NCBI RefSeq assembly: GCF_012849215.1
Contig: NZ_CP051682.1
Span: forward strand, 2,604,001-2,668,000
Length of the DNA: 64,000 bases
Direction: 5' to 3'
Source of the DNA: Mucilaginibacter robiniae
Lineage (GTDB): Bacteria; Bacteroidota; Bacteroidia; Sphingobacteriales; Sphingobacteriaceae
Both the position numbers and the translations under genes were made by a program. This document shows positions 9,586 to 19,676 of this stretch, piece by piece; the first letter of the stretch is position 1; the number at the start of each line of letters is the position of its first letter. The notes under the pieces are model-generated. The model was given only the letters and a program-made list of their open reading frames with translations. It did no database searches and had not been told where the DNA came from.

Positions 9586-11418
9586 ATGAAGTTATCTTTC
9601 ATAGATATAACTATAATCGTTTTATACCTATTAGCCACAGTATTTATTGGTTTTTGGTACCGTAAAAAAGCGCGCCAAAACAAAGAGAGTTACATGCTGG
9701 GTGGCAAAAGTTTGCCTTGGTATATGCTGGGGCTGAGTGATGCATCAGATATGTTCGACATAAGCGGTACCATGTGGATGGTGAGCCTGTGTTTTACTTA
9801 CGGTATGAAAAGTATCTGGGTACCCTGGTTATGGCCGGTGTTTAACCAAATATTCTTAATGATGTACTTATCACGCTGGTTGCGCCGTTCCAATGCCACA
9901 ACCGGTGCCGAATGGTTAGAAACGAGGTTTGGGATCAAAGGCCCTGGTGTAAGCAGTTCTCATAAAATTGTAATTGTTTTTGCTTTACTAAGCTGCCTCG
10001 CCTTTTTAGCGTATGGCTTTATCGGCTTAGGTAAGTTCATTGAAATTTTTATTCCGTGGAGCTATGTAAAAGCGTATGTGCCTTTTCAGGTAGCGCCGCA
10101 ATATGTACCGCACGTATATGGTATTGTATTTACCCTGTTTGCCATGTTTTATTCTATACTGGGTGGTATGCACAGTATTGTAGTAGGCGATGTAATTAAG
10201 TATATCATCATGACGGTGGCTTGCATTTGGGTAGCAGTTATTGCAATTATTAAGCTGCAAAGTGGTACTATACACGTACCCGGCGGCTGGTATAGTCCGT
10301 TTTTCGGTACTCACTTGCAACTGGACTGGACTCGAATTATACCGGAGGTTAATCGAAAAATCAAGAGCGACGGTTACTCATTATTCGCTTTGTTTTTTAT
10401 GATGATGACCTTTAAGGGATTTTTTGCAGCACTAGCTGGACCCGCTCCCAACTACGATATGCAAAAAATCTTATCTACCCGTTCGCCAGAGGAGGCCAGT
10501 AAGATGAGTGGTTTTGTGAACCTTATTCTGTTACCTATTCGTTATTCGCTGGTAATTAGTCTTACTGTATTAGGTTTGCTGTACTATAAACAAATGGACT
10601 TGCATGGTGCCAATGGCAGTATAGATTTTGAGCGTATATTACCTGAGGTAATCAATAACTTTCTGCCTGTAGGATTGATTGGTATTCTGCTGACCGGCCT
10701 ATTGGGTGCTTTTATGGGTACCTTCAGCGGTACTGTTAATGCTGCACAAGCTTACATTGTAAATGATATTTACCTGAAATATTTCAACCCTAATGCTTCT
10801 ACCAAAAAGGTAATTTACATGAATTACTTAGTAGGCATTGTGGTTGTTGGCATCGGCGTAATTTTAGGTTTTTTTGTTCGGGATGTAAACCAGATGCTCA
10901 ACTGGATCGTGTCGGCCCTGTATGGCGGCTACATAGCAGCTAATGTATTAAAATGGCACTGGTGGCGTTTCAATGCCAATGGCTTCTTTTGGGGAATGCT
11001 TACTGGTATTGTTTCGGCTATGGTATTATCCAAATTAGTTACCGACAATCAATTACTTTATTATTTTCCGGTACTGTTTGGCTTGTCTTTAGCCGGTTCT
11101 ATTATTGGCTCTTACGCCACGCCCCCTACGGAGGCTGCGGTGTTAAAATCTTTTTATGTCAATGTGCGTCCTTGGGGCTTTTGGGAACCTGTAAGAACGC
11201 AGGTGATGATTGATGACCCAAGCTTCCAACCCAACAGAAACTTCAAACTAAATATGTTCAATGTTGTGCTGGGTACCATAGCGCAGCTATGCCTCACCAT
11301 ACTACCCATGTATTTGATATTGATGCAGAAAATGCCTCTGCTAATTACTGTAGCTCTGCTAGCCATAATTATACTGATACTGAAAAAAACGTGGTGGGAT
11401 AAATTAAAAGATTATTGA
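9586..11418 (+). CDS. Sodium:solute symporter (SSS family), probable mannosylglucose/disaccharide importer
   Basis: This inner membrane protein of 610 residues has many hydrophobic segments. It opens with the SSS pattern ([20 protein letters not shown], then [20 protein letters not shown]). Members use the sodium gradient to import sugars and other small solutes. It is followed after 8 bases by the GH130 phosphorylase and then the epimerase. The same set of transporter, phosphorylase and epimerase is known from the Bacteroides fragilis mannan pathway, where the transporter is thought to bring mannobiose or mannosylglucose into the cytoplasm. The substrate is inferred from that context. At 610 residues it is somewhat long for the family, with an extended C-terminus of extra membrane segments. 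Confidence 0.88.
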   Translation: MKLSFIDITIIVLYLLATVFIGFWYRKKARQNKESYMLGGKSLPWYMLGLSDASDMFDISGTMWMVSLCFTYGMKSIWVPWLWPVFNQIFLMMYLSRWLRRSNATTGAEWLETRFGIKGPGVSSSHKIVIVFALLSCLAFLAYGFIGLGKFIEIFIPWSYVKAYVPFQVAPQYVPHVYGIVFTLFAMFYSILGGMHSIVVGDVIKYIIMTVACIWVAVIAIIKLQSGTIHVPGGWYSPFFGTHLQLDWTRIIPEVNRKIKSDGYSLFALFFMMMTFKGFFAALAGPAPNYDMQKILSTRSPEEASKMSGFVNLILLPIRYSLVISLTVLGLLYYKQMDLHGANGSIDFERILPEVINNFLPVGLIGILLTGLLGAFMGTFSGTVNAAQAYIVNDIYLKYFNPNASTKKVIYMNYLVGIVVVGIGVILGFFVRDVNQMLNWIVSALYGGYIAANVLKWHWWRFNANGFFWGMLTGIVSAMVLSKLVTDNQLLYYFPVLFGLSLAGSIIGSYATPPTEAAVLKSFYVNVRPWGFWEPVRTQVMIDDPSFQPNRNFKLNMFNVVLGTIAQLCLTILPMYLILMQKMPLLITVALLAIIILILKKTWWDKLKDY

Positions 11419-11426
11419 TAATAATT

Positions 11427-12623
11427 ATGATAAAGGATTTTGAAGCCAGATTGCAACAGCTAACCGAAGCTTATGAGCAATTGATACAGCAACCCAATGT
11501 GGCCGTACCTCATACCAATGGTATTTACCAGCGGTATCAAAACCCGGTGCTTACGGCAGCTCATGCGCCATTAACCTGGCGTTATGATTTTAATCTTGAA
11601 ACCAACCCTTATCTTATGGAAAGGATTGGCGTAAACGCTGTCTTTAATGCAGGTGCCATTAAATGGAATAACAAGTACCTAATGGTGGCCCGTGTAGAAG
11701 GTGCTGACCGCAAATCGTTTTTTGCTGTGGCCGAAAGTCCGAATGGGGTAGATAATTTTCGCTTTTGGGATTATCCTATTGCCTTACCGGAAACTGATGA
11801 TCCTGACGTGAATGTATATGATATACGCCTGACTGAACACGAGGATGGTTGGATATATGGCTTATTCTGTACCGAGCGTCGTGATCCCGAAGCGCCAGCG
11901 TACGACCAATCAATGGCTATTGCCGCCTGTGGTATAGCACGTACCAAAGATTTTATGACTTGGGAGCGTTTGGCAGATTTGAAAACCAATTCTCCGCAGC
12001 AGCGCAATGTGGTGCTGCATCCGGAGTTCGTTGATGGGCAATATGCCTTTTATACTCGTCCGCAAGATGGTTTTATTAGCGCTGGTACAGGTGGTGGTAT
12101 TGGGTTCGGATTAAGCACCAGTATGGAGAATGCCTATATCGGTAAAGAAGCCATTATTGATAATAAAGCTTATCATACCGTTTATGAAGCTAAAAACGGA
12201 CAAGGGCCAACCCCTATTAAAACCGCAAAGGGATGGCTGCACCTGGCACATGGTGTACGTAATACGGCTGCCGGCTTGCGTTATGTGCTGTATATGTTTA
12301 TGACATCGCTGGATGATTTGACTAAAGTAATATACAAGCCTGCCGGTTATTTTATAGCGCCTGAAGGTATAGAGCGTGTGGGCGATGTATCTAACGTCGC
12401 TTTCTCAAACGGCTGGATTAAGGATGAGGATGGCACGGTATATATTTATTATGCTTCATCTGACACCCGTATGCATGTAGCGGTATCTTCTATTGAGCAG
12501 CTGGTGGATTATGTAATGCATACACCGGCCGATGGTTTTAAATCGGCAGTGTCGGTACAGAGCATCTATAAATTGATAGAAAGCAATAAGCAGGCTGCTT
12601 TAAGCCTTTCACATCATAATTAA
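11427..12623 (+). CDS. 4-O-beta-D-mannosyl-D-glucose phosphorylase (GH130)
   Basis: This cytoplasmic enzyme would split mannosyl-beta-1,4-glucose with phosphate into mannose-1-phosphate and glucose. Diagnostic stretches close to my memory of the Bacteroides fragilis enzyme are [58 protein letters not shown] and [12 protein letters not shown]. Asp132 in [14 protein letters not shown] corresponds to the catalytic Asp of GH130. The frame is open from a TTG at 11415 that overlaps the symporter stop; the ATG at 11427 is chosen because it gives the family-like start MIKDFEARL and a protein of 398 residues. It is translated within one unit with the symporter and the epimerase, which would supply its substrate. 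Confidence 0.93.
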   Translation: MIKDFEARLQQLTEAYEQLIQQPNVAVPHTNGIYQRYQNPVLTAAHAPLTWRYDFNLETNPYLMERIGVNAVFNAGAIKWNNKYLMVARVEGADRKSFFAVAESPNGVDNFRFWDYPIALPETDDPDVNVYDIRLTEHEDGWIYGLFCTERRDPEAPAYDQSMAIAACGIARTKDFMTWERLADLKTNSPQQRNVVLHPEFVDGQYAFYTRPQDGFISAGTGGGIGFGLSTSMENAYIGKEAIIDNKAYHTVYEAKNGQGPTPIKTAKGWLHLAHGVRNTAAGLRYVLYMFMTSLDDLTKVIYKPAGYFIAPEGIERVGDVSNVAFSNGWIKDEDGTVYIYYASSDTRMHVAVSSIEQLVDYVMHTPADGFKSAVSVQSIYKLIESNKQAALSLSHHN

Positions 12624-12631
12624 GTGTCAGA

Positions 12632-13840
12632 ATGCTGCTACAATCTACAATAGAGCAACAACTTATTACTTTTAAAGAGGAAGTCACAACAGAGTTGCAC
12701 CAAATACTCTCGTATTGGCTTACCCATACGCCCGATCAGGAAAATGGTGGCTTTTATGGCAAAATAGACCATCAAAATCATGTATATGCCAATGCACCTA
12801 AAGGTTCGGTATTACATGCCAGAATTTTGTGGGCATTTTCGGCTGCTTATAACTTATATTCTGATGAAAGTTACAAGCAACAAGCAGAAAGATCCTATCT
12901 ATATCTACTAAGCAATTTTATAGATAAATCCTATGGTGGAATTTACTGGACGGTTACTTACGATGGAAAGCCGCTAGATACCAAAAAGCAGGTATATGCT
13001 AATGCTTTTGTTATTTATGCCTTAGCCGAGTACCACAAGACTTTCGGGAATGAGGATGCAAAGCAGCTAGCTATTAGTTTGTACCGGTTGTTGGTTAAAA
13101 AAAGCTATGATACAGCGCAAGCCGGTTATCTGGAAGCTTTTACCCGCGAGTGGCAACCTATTAGCGACTTGCGCCTGAGTGCTAAAGATGCTAATGAGAA
13201 GAAAACCATGAATACCCATTTGCATGTACTGGAGGCCTATGCTAACCTATACCGCATTTGGCCAGATAAAGGTTTAAAGCAACAGATAGCTACCCTGCTC
13301 GATAATTTCATTAACCATATTATTGATGCACAAACGCATCATTTAATCTTGTTTTTTGATGAGAACTGGAACCAACGATCCGATACAATATCATACGGGC
13401 ACGATATCGAAGCTTCTTGGCTATTGCTGGAAGCTGCCGAAATTATTGGTGATGAAAGTCGTATAGCTCAGCTTAAAAAACTAGCTGTTGAAATGGCTGA
13501 GGCAACTACTGAAGGCTTGGATGCCGATGGTGGTTTATGGTACGAATATGAACCTGCCGGGCAGCACCTGATTAAAGAAAAACACTGGTGGGTACAAGCC
13601 GAAGCCATAGTAGGTTTTTACAATGCCTGGCAAATTACAGACAATGTGAAGTATGCTGAGCTGGCATTAAACAATTGGAACTTTGTTAAGCAACATATTT
13701 TGGATCGTGAAAATGGAGAATGGGTGTGGGGCATAACGGCCGATGGCAGCTTAATGCTTGGTGAAGATAAAGCTGGTTTATGGAAATGCCCTTACCATAA
13801 CAGTCGTACTTGTTTAGAAATTATTAAACGAATTAAATAA
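12632..13840 (+). CDS. Cellobiose 2-epimerase (AGE superfamily)
   Basis: This enzyme of 402 residues has the (alpha/alpha)6-barrel pattern of N-acylglucosamine 2-epimerase relatives. Motifs are WALTHTP-like WLTHTPDQENGGFYGKID near residue 31, YGHDIEASWLLLEA with the catalytic His near 255, KHWWVQAEAIVGF near 316 and WKCPYHNSRTCLEI at the end. Cellobiose 2-epimerases convert the reducing-end glucose or mannose of beta-1,4 disaccharides. Here it would turn mannobiose into mannosylglucose for the phosphorylase encoded 8 bases upstream. No signal peptide is present, so it is cytoplasmic. Epimerase and GH130 phosphorylase together form a known non-hydrolytic mannobiose pathway. Confidence 0.92.
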   Translation: MLLQSTIEQQLITFKEEVTTELHQILSYWLTHTPDQENGGFYGKIDHQNHVYANAPKGSVLHARILWAFSAAYNLYSDESYKQQAERSYLYLLSNFIDKSYGGIYWTVTYDGKPLDTKKQVYANAFVIYALAEYHKTFGNEDAKQLAISLYRLLVKKSYDTAQAGYLEAFTREWQPISDLRLSAKDANEKKTMNTHLHVLEAYANLYRIWPDKGLKQQIATLLDNFINHIIDAQTHHLILFFDENWNQRSDTISYGHDIEASWLLLEAAEIIGDESRIAQLKKLAVEMAEATTEGLDADGGLWYEYEPAGQHLIKEKHWWVQAEAIVGFYNAWQITDNVKYAELALNNWNFVKQHILDRENGEWVWGITADGSLMLGEDKAGLWKCPYHNSRTCLEIIKRIK

Positions 13841-13917
13841 ATAGCTATGCTGTTAAAATTGAAGGTTGGTCTGGTCTGTAATTTTAGCGTAATAGCACCA
13901 ATATAACTATCTATACT
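13841..13917 (+). promoter_or_regulatory. 77-base gap with a weak internal promoter candidate
   Basis: TTG at 13859-13861 and TAATTTTA at 13879-13886 (17 bases apart) resemble, but do not fully match, the Bacteroidota promoter consensus. The gap separates the cytoplasmic genes (symporter, phosphorylase, epimerase) from the exported enzymes, so an internal start here is possible. Confidence 0.25.
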
Positions 13918-15192
13918 ATGAAGAAAACAGTTGGTCAAATTTTATGGATGGGCGTATTTACGCTGCTCTCTACCTCATCTCTGCTAGCGCAAACCGGCAA
14001 TGAAGCGCCTGTGAAAGTTGAAAAAGCAAGTCGCGTTAATAAAGTAACCAACCTGGCACCTACACCACCTATGGGCTGGAACAGCTGGAATACTTTTCAA
14101 ACCAATATCAACGAGCAATTGCTGCGTAATATGGTAGATGTATATGTATCATCAGGCATGAAGGATGCCGGTTACCGGTATTTTACGCTGGATGATGGCT
14201 GGATGTCGATGGAGCGTGATCAGAACGGGCAATTAGTGGCCGATCCTAAAAAGTTTCCATCCGGCATGAAAGCTTTTGCTGATTATGTGCATAGCAAAGG
14301 ATTGAAATTCGGCATCTATAACTGCGCCGGTGATAAAACCTGTGCTGGCTACCCCGGTACACGCGGACATGAGTATGAAGATGCTCGTTTGTACGCCTCA
14401 TGGGGCGTAGATTTGTTGAAGTACGATTGGTGCAATACCGATAGTTTAAACGCTCGTGAGGCTTACATCACAATGGCTCGTGCCTTACAGGCCACCGGCC
14501 GGCCTATTTTGTTCAGCTTGTGCGAGTGGGGTAATCACCAGCCTTGGCTTTGGGCTGATGGTGTAGGCGAAATGTACCGGGCTACTGGTGATATTACCGC
14601 CAATTTTGATAAAGACAAGCACATGGGTACCTGGACGGCCTTAAGTGTACTAACCATTGTGGATAAACAACCAGCCATCAGGCAATATAATGGGCCCAAC
14701 CACTGGAATGATGCTGATATGTTGGAGGTGGGTAATGGCATGAGCTATGGCGAAGATAAAGCGCATTTTACCATGTGGTGTATGCTAGCGGCTCCCTTAG
14801 TAGCTGGTAATGATCTGCGCAAAATGTCGGCTCAAACCCGTGGTATTTTAACTGACAAGGAAGCTATAGCAATCAATCAGGATGCTATGGGTGTAGCTGC
14901 TTACCGTATTTCGGGTAATGCTGATGGGGTTGAGATTTGGATAAAGCCGTTAAGTAATAAAAACTGGGCGATATGCTTTTTAAACCGGAGTGCACAACCA
15001 CAAACGGTAGATTATAACTGGACCAAAAATGCACTGCATGATGCTCAAACAAAGCAGGATGCTGATTTTACCAAAACTACTTACAAATTGCATAGTCTAT
15101 GGGATAAGAAAGATATCGGCACTACCAAAAAAGCTTTTAAGCAAACCATTCCTGCGCATGATGTGGTGCTGTTAACTTTAAAACAATCTTAA
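13918..15192 (+). CDS. Alpha-galactosidase, GH27
   Basis: This 424-residue enzyme has a cleavable signal peptide (ending near SLLAQ) and so acts in the periplasm or outside. It shows the GH27 signature: TPPMGWNSWNTF near residue 49, FTLDDGWM near 89, the nucleophile Asp170 in LLKYDWCN, and the acid/base Asp225 in RATGD. It would remove alpha-1,6-linked galactose side chains from galactomannan or galactoglucomannan so that the GH26 mannanase can reach the backbone. A beta-sandwich C-terminal domain follows the TIM barrel, as in the family. It is part of the 13918-19453 run of exported enzymes. Confidence 0.95.
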   Translation: MKKTVGQILWMGVFTLLSTSSLLAQTGNEAPVKVEKASRVNKVTNLAPTPPMGWNSWNTFQTNINEQLLRNMVDVYVSSGMKDAGYRYFTLDDGWMSMERDQNGQLVADPKKFPSGMKAFADYVHSKGLKFGIYNCAGDKTCAGYPGTRGHEYEDARLYASWGVDLLKYDWCNTDSLNAREAYITMARALQATGRPILFSLCEWGNHQPWLWADGVGEMYRATGDITANFDKDKHMGTWTALSVLTIVDKQPAIRQYNGPNHWNDADMLEVGNGMSYGEDKAHFTMWCMLAAPLVAGNDLRKMSAQTRGILTDKEAIAINQDAMGVAAYRISGNADGVEIWIKPLSNKNWAICFLNRSAQPQTVDYNWTKNALHDAQTKQDADFTKTTYKLHSLWDKKDIGTTKKAFKQTIPAHDVVLLTLKQS

Positions 15193-15218
15193 ACGCAGTA
15201 AGCCGTTATCGTTTTTAC

Positions 15219-17189
15219 ATGAAAAATTTTGTAGGCTTAGCTTTAACGCTTTTAGTCAGTTTAGCAGCGCAAGCCACTATCCGGTTGCCGCATTTGGTTG
15301 GCAATCATATGGTATTGCAGCGCAATAAACCTATTCATATCTGGGGATGGGCTGATGCAGGCGAAAAGGTATCTGTAAGCTTCAATAATTATAATTATCT
15401 AGCCACTGCTAACGTAAAAGGCGAGTGGGGTTTACAGTTGCCCAAAATGCAGGCTGGTGGTCCATACCAGATGGTATTGCAGGGAAGTAACAAGATAGTG
15501 CTTAGCGATATATTAATCGGCGATGTATGGGTATGTTCCGGGCAATCCAACATGGAGTTTCCTTTATCCATAGCTAAAAATGCTGACGAAGAGATACGAA
15601 ATGCCAATTACCCCAACATCCGTTTATACACAGTTAACAAAACGATAGCGCTAAAGCCAGTTGATGATACCCAAGGCCAATGGTTGACATGCAATAGCGA
15701 AACAGTAGCTAACTTTTCAGCTATCGGTTACTTCTTTGCTCGTGAGATTCAACAAAAGCTGCATGTTCCTATCGGTTTAATTCATGCCAGTTGGGGCGGT
15801 ACGGTGGTAGAAACCTGGATTAGTACCGAAGGTTTAGCTGGCGAACCCACCTTTGCCCAGTCAGCAACGCAGGTAGCTGGTTTAGATACGTTATCTTATA
15901 ACACCACACACCGGCAGCAATATGCCGCTTGGATAGCTAACTTTCAGCAACAGGATACAGGTACGCAAAACGGCCAAGCAATATGGGCTGCACCCGAGCT
16001 GAACACAGCCGATTGGAAGCCAATTAATTTACCCATTATATGGGAGTGGACAGGCATAGATGATTTATGGAACATGGATGGTACAGTATGGTTCCGTAAA
16101 AAGATTACCCTGACCAAAGCGGATTTACAAGGTAATGCTATGTTAAGCTTAGGTGTGATACAAAACGCCGATGTAACTTATGTAAATGGTATTGAGGTTG
16201 GGCGCATACCTGAAGCTTGGGGCAAATACCGTTCGTACGCTATTCCAACTTCCGTGTTGAAAGAAGGGGAAAATGTAATTGCCGTTAAGGTAGAAAACTA
16301 CGGCGGCGATGGCGGCTTTACCGATCCTGCCAAAAACTTTTATTTGAAAACAGCTAGCCGGAAAATAGACATAGCAGGCGAATGGCAGTTTAAAATAGGT
16401 TATAAACTGACTAAGTCCGACCGACCAGCTAAAGAATTCGGCCCTAATAATGCACCAACGTTGCTGTACAATGGCATGATTAACCCATTGACACGGTATG
16501 GCATTAAAGGGGTATTATGGTATCAGGGTGAGTCGAACTGGTTTAGGGGGCATCAGTACCGTGATTTGTTTCCGCGCCTGATTACAGATTGGCGGCAAAA
16601 GTTTAAACAGGACGATTTTCCGTTCTTGTATGTACAATTAGCCAATTATCAGCGTAAATCAGCTACACCCTACGGTTCTTACTGGGCCGAAGTGCGCGAA
16701 GCGCAAGATAGGACCTTAAAACTAAAAAATACCGGCATGGTTACCGCTATTGATGTGGGCGATGCCGGAAATATTCATCCTAAAAACAAGCAGGCTGTAG
16801 GTCATCGTTTGGTGTTGCTGGCCGAACAGCAAGTGTACAATTTGCCGGTTAAAGGGCAAGAGCCACGATTGGCATCTTACCAGGTAAAAGGTGATTACAT
16901 ACTGGTAAACATTAAAAATGCAGGTGACGGGTTGAAAGCTAATGGCGAACCCGGCGCTTTTCAGATAGCAGGTGCCGATCAGCAATTTCACTGGGCACAG
17001 GCTAAGATAGTAAGTAAAAGCACCATAAAGGTTTATGCTAAGGAAGTGTCTGCTCCGGTTGCCGTGCGTTATGCCTGGGAAGATAACCCAGCAGATGCCA
17101 ACATTTACAATAGCGAGAATTTGCCACTATTCCCTTTCCGAACAGATGCGTGGAAAGGCTTATCAGACAATAATACGGTAGATAAATAA
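15219..17189 (+). CDS. Sialate O-acetylesterase (SASA)-type SGNH carbohydrate esterase with inserted beta-sandwich domain
   Basis: This 656-residue secreted protein has a signal peptide ending near AAQA. It begins with an Ig-like domain (LPHLVGNHMVLQRNKPIHIW). The SGNH catalytic domain starts at GDVWVCSGQSNMEFPL with nucleophile Ser110, resumes at GVLWYQGESNWFRG and ends with the DVGDAGNIHPKNK block that holds the catalytic His. Between the two halves, about residues 230-390, lies a galactose-binding-like beta-sandwich (NADVTYVNGIEVGR). Bacteroidota commonly use such enzymes on plant polysaccharides rather than sialic acid, and some are classed as CE20. Given its neighbours it probably removes acetyl groups from mannan or its oligosaccharides. 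The exact position specificity cannot be seen. Confidence 0.85.
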   Translation: MKNFVGLALTLLVSLAAQATIRLPHLVGNHMVLQRNKPIHIWGWADAGEKVSVSFNNYNYLATANVKGEWGLQLPKMQAGGPYQMVLQGSNKIVLSDILIGDVWVCSGQSNMEFPLSIAKNADEEIRNANYPNIRLYTVNKTIALKPVDDTQGQWLTCNSETVANFSAIGYFFAREIQQKLHVPIGLIHASWGGTVVETWISTEGLAGEPTFAQSATQVAGLDTLSYNTTHRQQYAAWIANFQQQDTGTQNGQAIWAAPELNTADWKPINLPIIWEWTGIDDLWNMDGTVWFRKKITLTKADLQGNAMLSLGVIQNADVTYVNGIEVGRIPEAWGKYRSYAIPTSVLKEGENVIAVKVENYGGDGGFTDPAKNFYLKTASRKIDIAGEWQFKIGYKLTKSDRPAKEFGPNNAPTLLYNGMINPLTRYGIKGVLWYQGESNWFRGHQYRDLFPRLITDWRQKFKQDDFPFLYVQLANYQRKSATPYGSYWAEVREAQDRTLKLKNTGMVTAIDVGDAGNIHPKNKQAVGHRLVLLAEQQVYNLPVKGQEPRLASYQVKGDYILVNIKNAGDGLKANGEPGAFQIAGADQQFHWAQAKIVSKSTIKVYAKEVSAPVAVRYAWEDNPADANIYNSENLPLFPFRTDAWKGLSDNNTVDK

Positions 17190-17204
17190 ACCGACAATTA
17201 GTGC

Positions 17205-18341
17205 ATGAAAAACTATATCAAATGGTTATTGACTACTGCGGTATTTGCAAGCAGTTTTAATGCAAAAGCTCAGCTTTATGCCCCGTGCGACAATCAAGCT
17301 ACCACGGAAACCCACTGGCTATACAGTAGCATGCAACGGTTGCAGGGTGCCGGTGTGCTATTTGGGCACCATGATGATACTGCTTATGGCGTAGGCTGGC
17401 GCTTTGATAAAAACCGGTCGGATGTAAAAAGTGTAACCGGCTCCTACCCGGCCCTATACGGTTGGGATTTAGCCCGGGTAGAACATGAAAGTGCAAAAGA
17501 TATCAATGGCATTCCTTTTAAACTGCAACGTAAGCTGGTAAAGCAGGCTTATCGTCGTGGTGGCATTAATACTTTTTGCTGGCACATGGATAATCCGTTT
17601 AATAATAAAACGGCATGGGATACTACTCACAACTCAGTAAAAGAGTTGTTGCCAAACGGTAGCGCTCACGCGAGGTATGTACAATGGCTAGATAGGGCGG
17701 CCCATTATATGCACACCTTGAAAGGTGATGAAGGCGAAGCTATTCCTATCTTGTTTCGTCCTTTTCATGAGCTTACGGGTAACTGGTTCTGGTGGTGCCG
17801 CAACACGTGTACCCCAGAAGAGTTTAAAGCTTTATGGCGCTTTACTGTAGATTATCTGCGTACAAAGAAAAAGCTGCATAACTTACTCATCGTATATTCT
17901 GTTGCTGATTTTAATACCAAAGAAGATTTTCTGAGCCGTTATCCCGGTGATGAATATGTGGATTTTATGGGTTTTGATAATTACTGCACCAAAAGCATCC
18001 CTGATTATCAGCGTAACCTCAGCAAGCGTTTAGCTTTACAACAGGAAATAGCAACGGAGCACCACAAAGTAGCTTGCCTGGCCGAAACGGGTTACGAGCA
18101 AATACCTTTGGCTAATTGGTGGACATCTGTTTTACAACCCGAATTGCAAAAGAACTATAAAACAGCCTACGTGCTTACCTGGCGTAATGGCCGTACCGAT
18201 CATTACTATGTTCCTTACGCCGGGCAAATCAGTGCGGATGATTTTAAACGATTTTTCAATAACCAAAGCAATATCTTTCAGAATCGTTTGACAGCACTGG
18301 CAGTGTATGGTAAATACATCGTGCCCAACAAGGAAGAGTAG
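17205..18341 (+). CDS. Endo-beta-1,4-mannanase, GH26
   Basis: This 378-residue enzyme with a signal peptide (ending NAKAQ) has the GH26 TIM barrel. The acid/base Glu189 is in RPFHELTGNWFWW, and the nucleophile Glu294 is in CLAETGYE. Further family stretches are GHHDDTAYGVGW and MDNPFNNKTAWD. It cuts the beta-1,4-mannan backbone, giving mannobiose or short oligosaccharides for import. There is no lipobox, so it is probably soluble in the periplasm or secreted. The gene starts 15 bases after the SASA esterase gene and is followed by the CE2-type esterase. Confidence 0.94.
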   Translation: MKNYIKWLLTTAVFASSFNAKAQLYAPCDNQATTETHWLYSSMQRLQGAGVLFGHHDDTAYGVGWRFDKNRSDVKSVTGSYPALYGWDLARVEHESAKDINGIPFKLQRKLVKQAYRRGGINTFCWHMDNPFNNKTAWDTTHNSVKELLPNGSAHARYVQWLDRAAHYMHTLKGDEGEAIPILFRPFHELTGNWFWWCRNTCTPEEFKALWRFTVDYLRTKKKLHNLLIVYSVADFNTKEDFLSRYPGDEYVDFMGFDNYCTKSIPDYQRNLSKRLALQQEIATEHHKVACLAETGYEQIPLANWWTSVLQPELQKNYKTAYVLTWRNGRTDHYYVPYAGQISADDFKRFFNNQSNIFQNRLTALAVYGKYIVPNKEE

Positions 18342-18388
18342 CATTGCATTTACAAAAGCTATAAAGCGATCATAAAAACTATCACTTT

Positions 18389-19453
18389 ATGAAATATAAA
18401 TTACTCATTATGCTTACTCTGCTCGGCGTTTGGGCACATGCCAAGCCAGTAGCTTTAAAGTATTATAAAGCCAATAATTCTAGCATCCATTACGTAGGGC
18501 GTATTGATTTTACTAATCCAGCCAAACCTAAATTCTGGGCACCCGGCGTATATATGCAGGTACGTTTCAGCGGCACTTCATTAATGATGGATTTGAATGA
18601 TGAAGTACTATACAATAAAAATCATAACTATATCGAGATAGCGGTTGATCAGCGTGTACCTTACCGTATTCAAACCACGGGTAAAAGCAACCATATTGTT
18701 GTAGCAGAACATTTATCGCCAGGCATACATACAGCCACCATCTGTAAAGACACAGAAACTAATATCGGCTATCTGGAAATGGTAGGGCTGCAATGTGCTA
18801 AGCTGTTACCCTGGGTAGAGCATACCCAACATAAAATTGAATTCATTGGCAACTCTATTACCTGCGGTACAGGAAGCGATCAGTCGGTAGTGCCTTGCGG
18901 TAAAGGCGTGTGGCAAGATCAGCACAATGCCTATATGGCTTATGGCCCGCGGGTAGCACGTATGCTGAATGCCCAATGGAACTTAACCTCTTACTCCGGC
19001 ATTGGCCTTATTCATAGCTGTTGCGATATAAAATTCACGATGCCTGACATTTTTGATCGTACCAACTTGTTGCAGGATTCATTGAAATGGAACTTCAATA
19101 AGTACGTGCCTGATGTAGTTACGGTTTGCTTGGGTCAGAATGATGGTATTCAAGATTCTACCGCATTTTGCAGTGCTTATGTGAAATTTATAGGGCAGCT
19201 TAGGCAGCACTATCCGCAAGCTGATATTGTTGCTTTAACCAGTCCGATGGGAGATGAAAAACTTACTGCTGTTCTTAAAAAATACATTTTGAGCATTGAG
19301 GCTGATCGGCAAAAAAATGGAGATACTAAAGTGCATCATTACTTCTTTAGCCGCCAATATCATAGTGGTTGTGATAGTCACCCGAGTTTGGAAGAACACG
19401 GGTTGATTGCTGCCGAACTGGGTAGTTATCTCAAAAAGCTGAAAGGTTGGTAG
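18389..19453 (+). CDS. SGNH/GDSL acetyl esterase, CE2-like
   Basis: This 354-residue exported protein combines an N-terminal jelly-roll (about residues 25-140; IHYVGRIDF, VYMQVRFSGTSLMMDL) with a C-terminal SGNH hydrolase domain, the layout of carbohydrate esterase family 2. Block I is EFIGNSITCGTG with nucleophile Ser156; the VCLGQNDG block and HPSLEEHGLIAAEL supply the remaining conserved residues. CE2 enzymes remove acetyl groups from xylan and glucomannan. In this locus it would deacetylate mannan oligosaccharides, alongside the unrelated SASA-type esterase. It is the last gene of the unit; a long hairpin terminator follows 25 bases after the stop. Confidence 0.87.
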   Translation: MKYKLLIMLTLLGVWAHAKPVALKYYKANNSSIHYVGRIDFTNPAKPKFWAPGVYMQVRFSGTSLMMDLNDEVLYNKNHNYIEIAVDQRVPYRIQTTGKSNHIVVAEHLSPGIHTATICKDTETNIGYLEMVGLQCAKLLPWVEHTQHKIEFIGNSITCGTGSDQSVVPCGKGVWQDQHNAYMAYGPRVARMLNAQWNLTSYSGIGLIHSCCDIKFTMPDIFDRTNLLQDSLKWNFNKYVPDVVTVCLGQNDGIQDSTAFCSAYVKFIGQLRQHYPQADIVALTSPMGDEKLTAVLKKYILSIEADRQKNGDTKVHHYFFSRQYHSGCDSHPSLEEHGLIAAELGSYLKKLKGW

Positions 19454-19478
19454 CCTTTTAATCGAAAAAAACTTAGAG

Positions 19479-19530
19479 CAAAAAATAGCTTGCTGAATAA
19501 ATTTAATGGTATTCAACAAGCTATTTTTTG
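19479..19530 (+). terminator. Long hairpin terminator of the mannan operon
   Basis: A perfect 14-bp stem (arms 19479-19492 and 19517-19530, CAAAAAATAGCTTG and its complement) is extended inward by six further pairs after one mismatch. The 3' arm holds the T run. The stem is nearly symmetric, so it could stop transcription from either side. Confidence 0.8.
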
Positions 19531-19676
19531 TTAGTTAAAAATTGAAGACTTATATGTAAAAATGGAAGGTTTTATAACTGCCATTTAAAACCTCTTGGAA
19601 TCAGTATAAATAAACATTTTATTGCCCTGCTGTGCCATAAAACAGGTAGCTTGGTATAGACAATTTAAATTAACTG

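Noticed and set aside
18389-19453. Rhamnogalacturonan acetylesterase instead of a CE2-like enzyme
   Set aside because: The N-terminal jelly-roll plus SGNH layout and the mannan context fit CE2 better.
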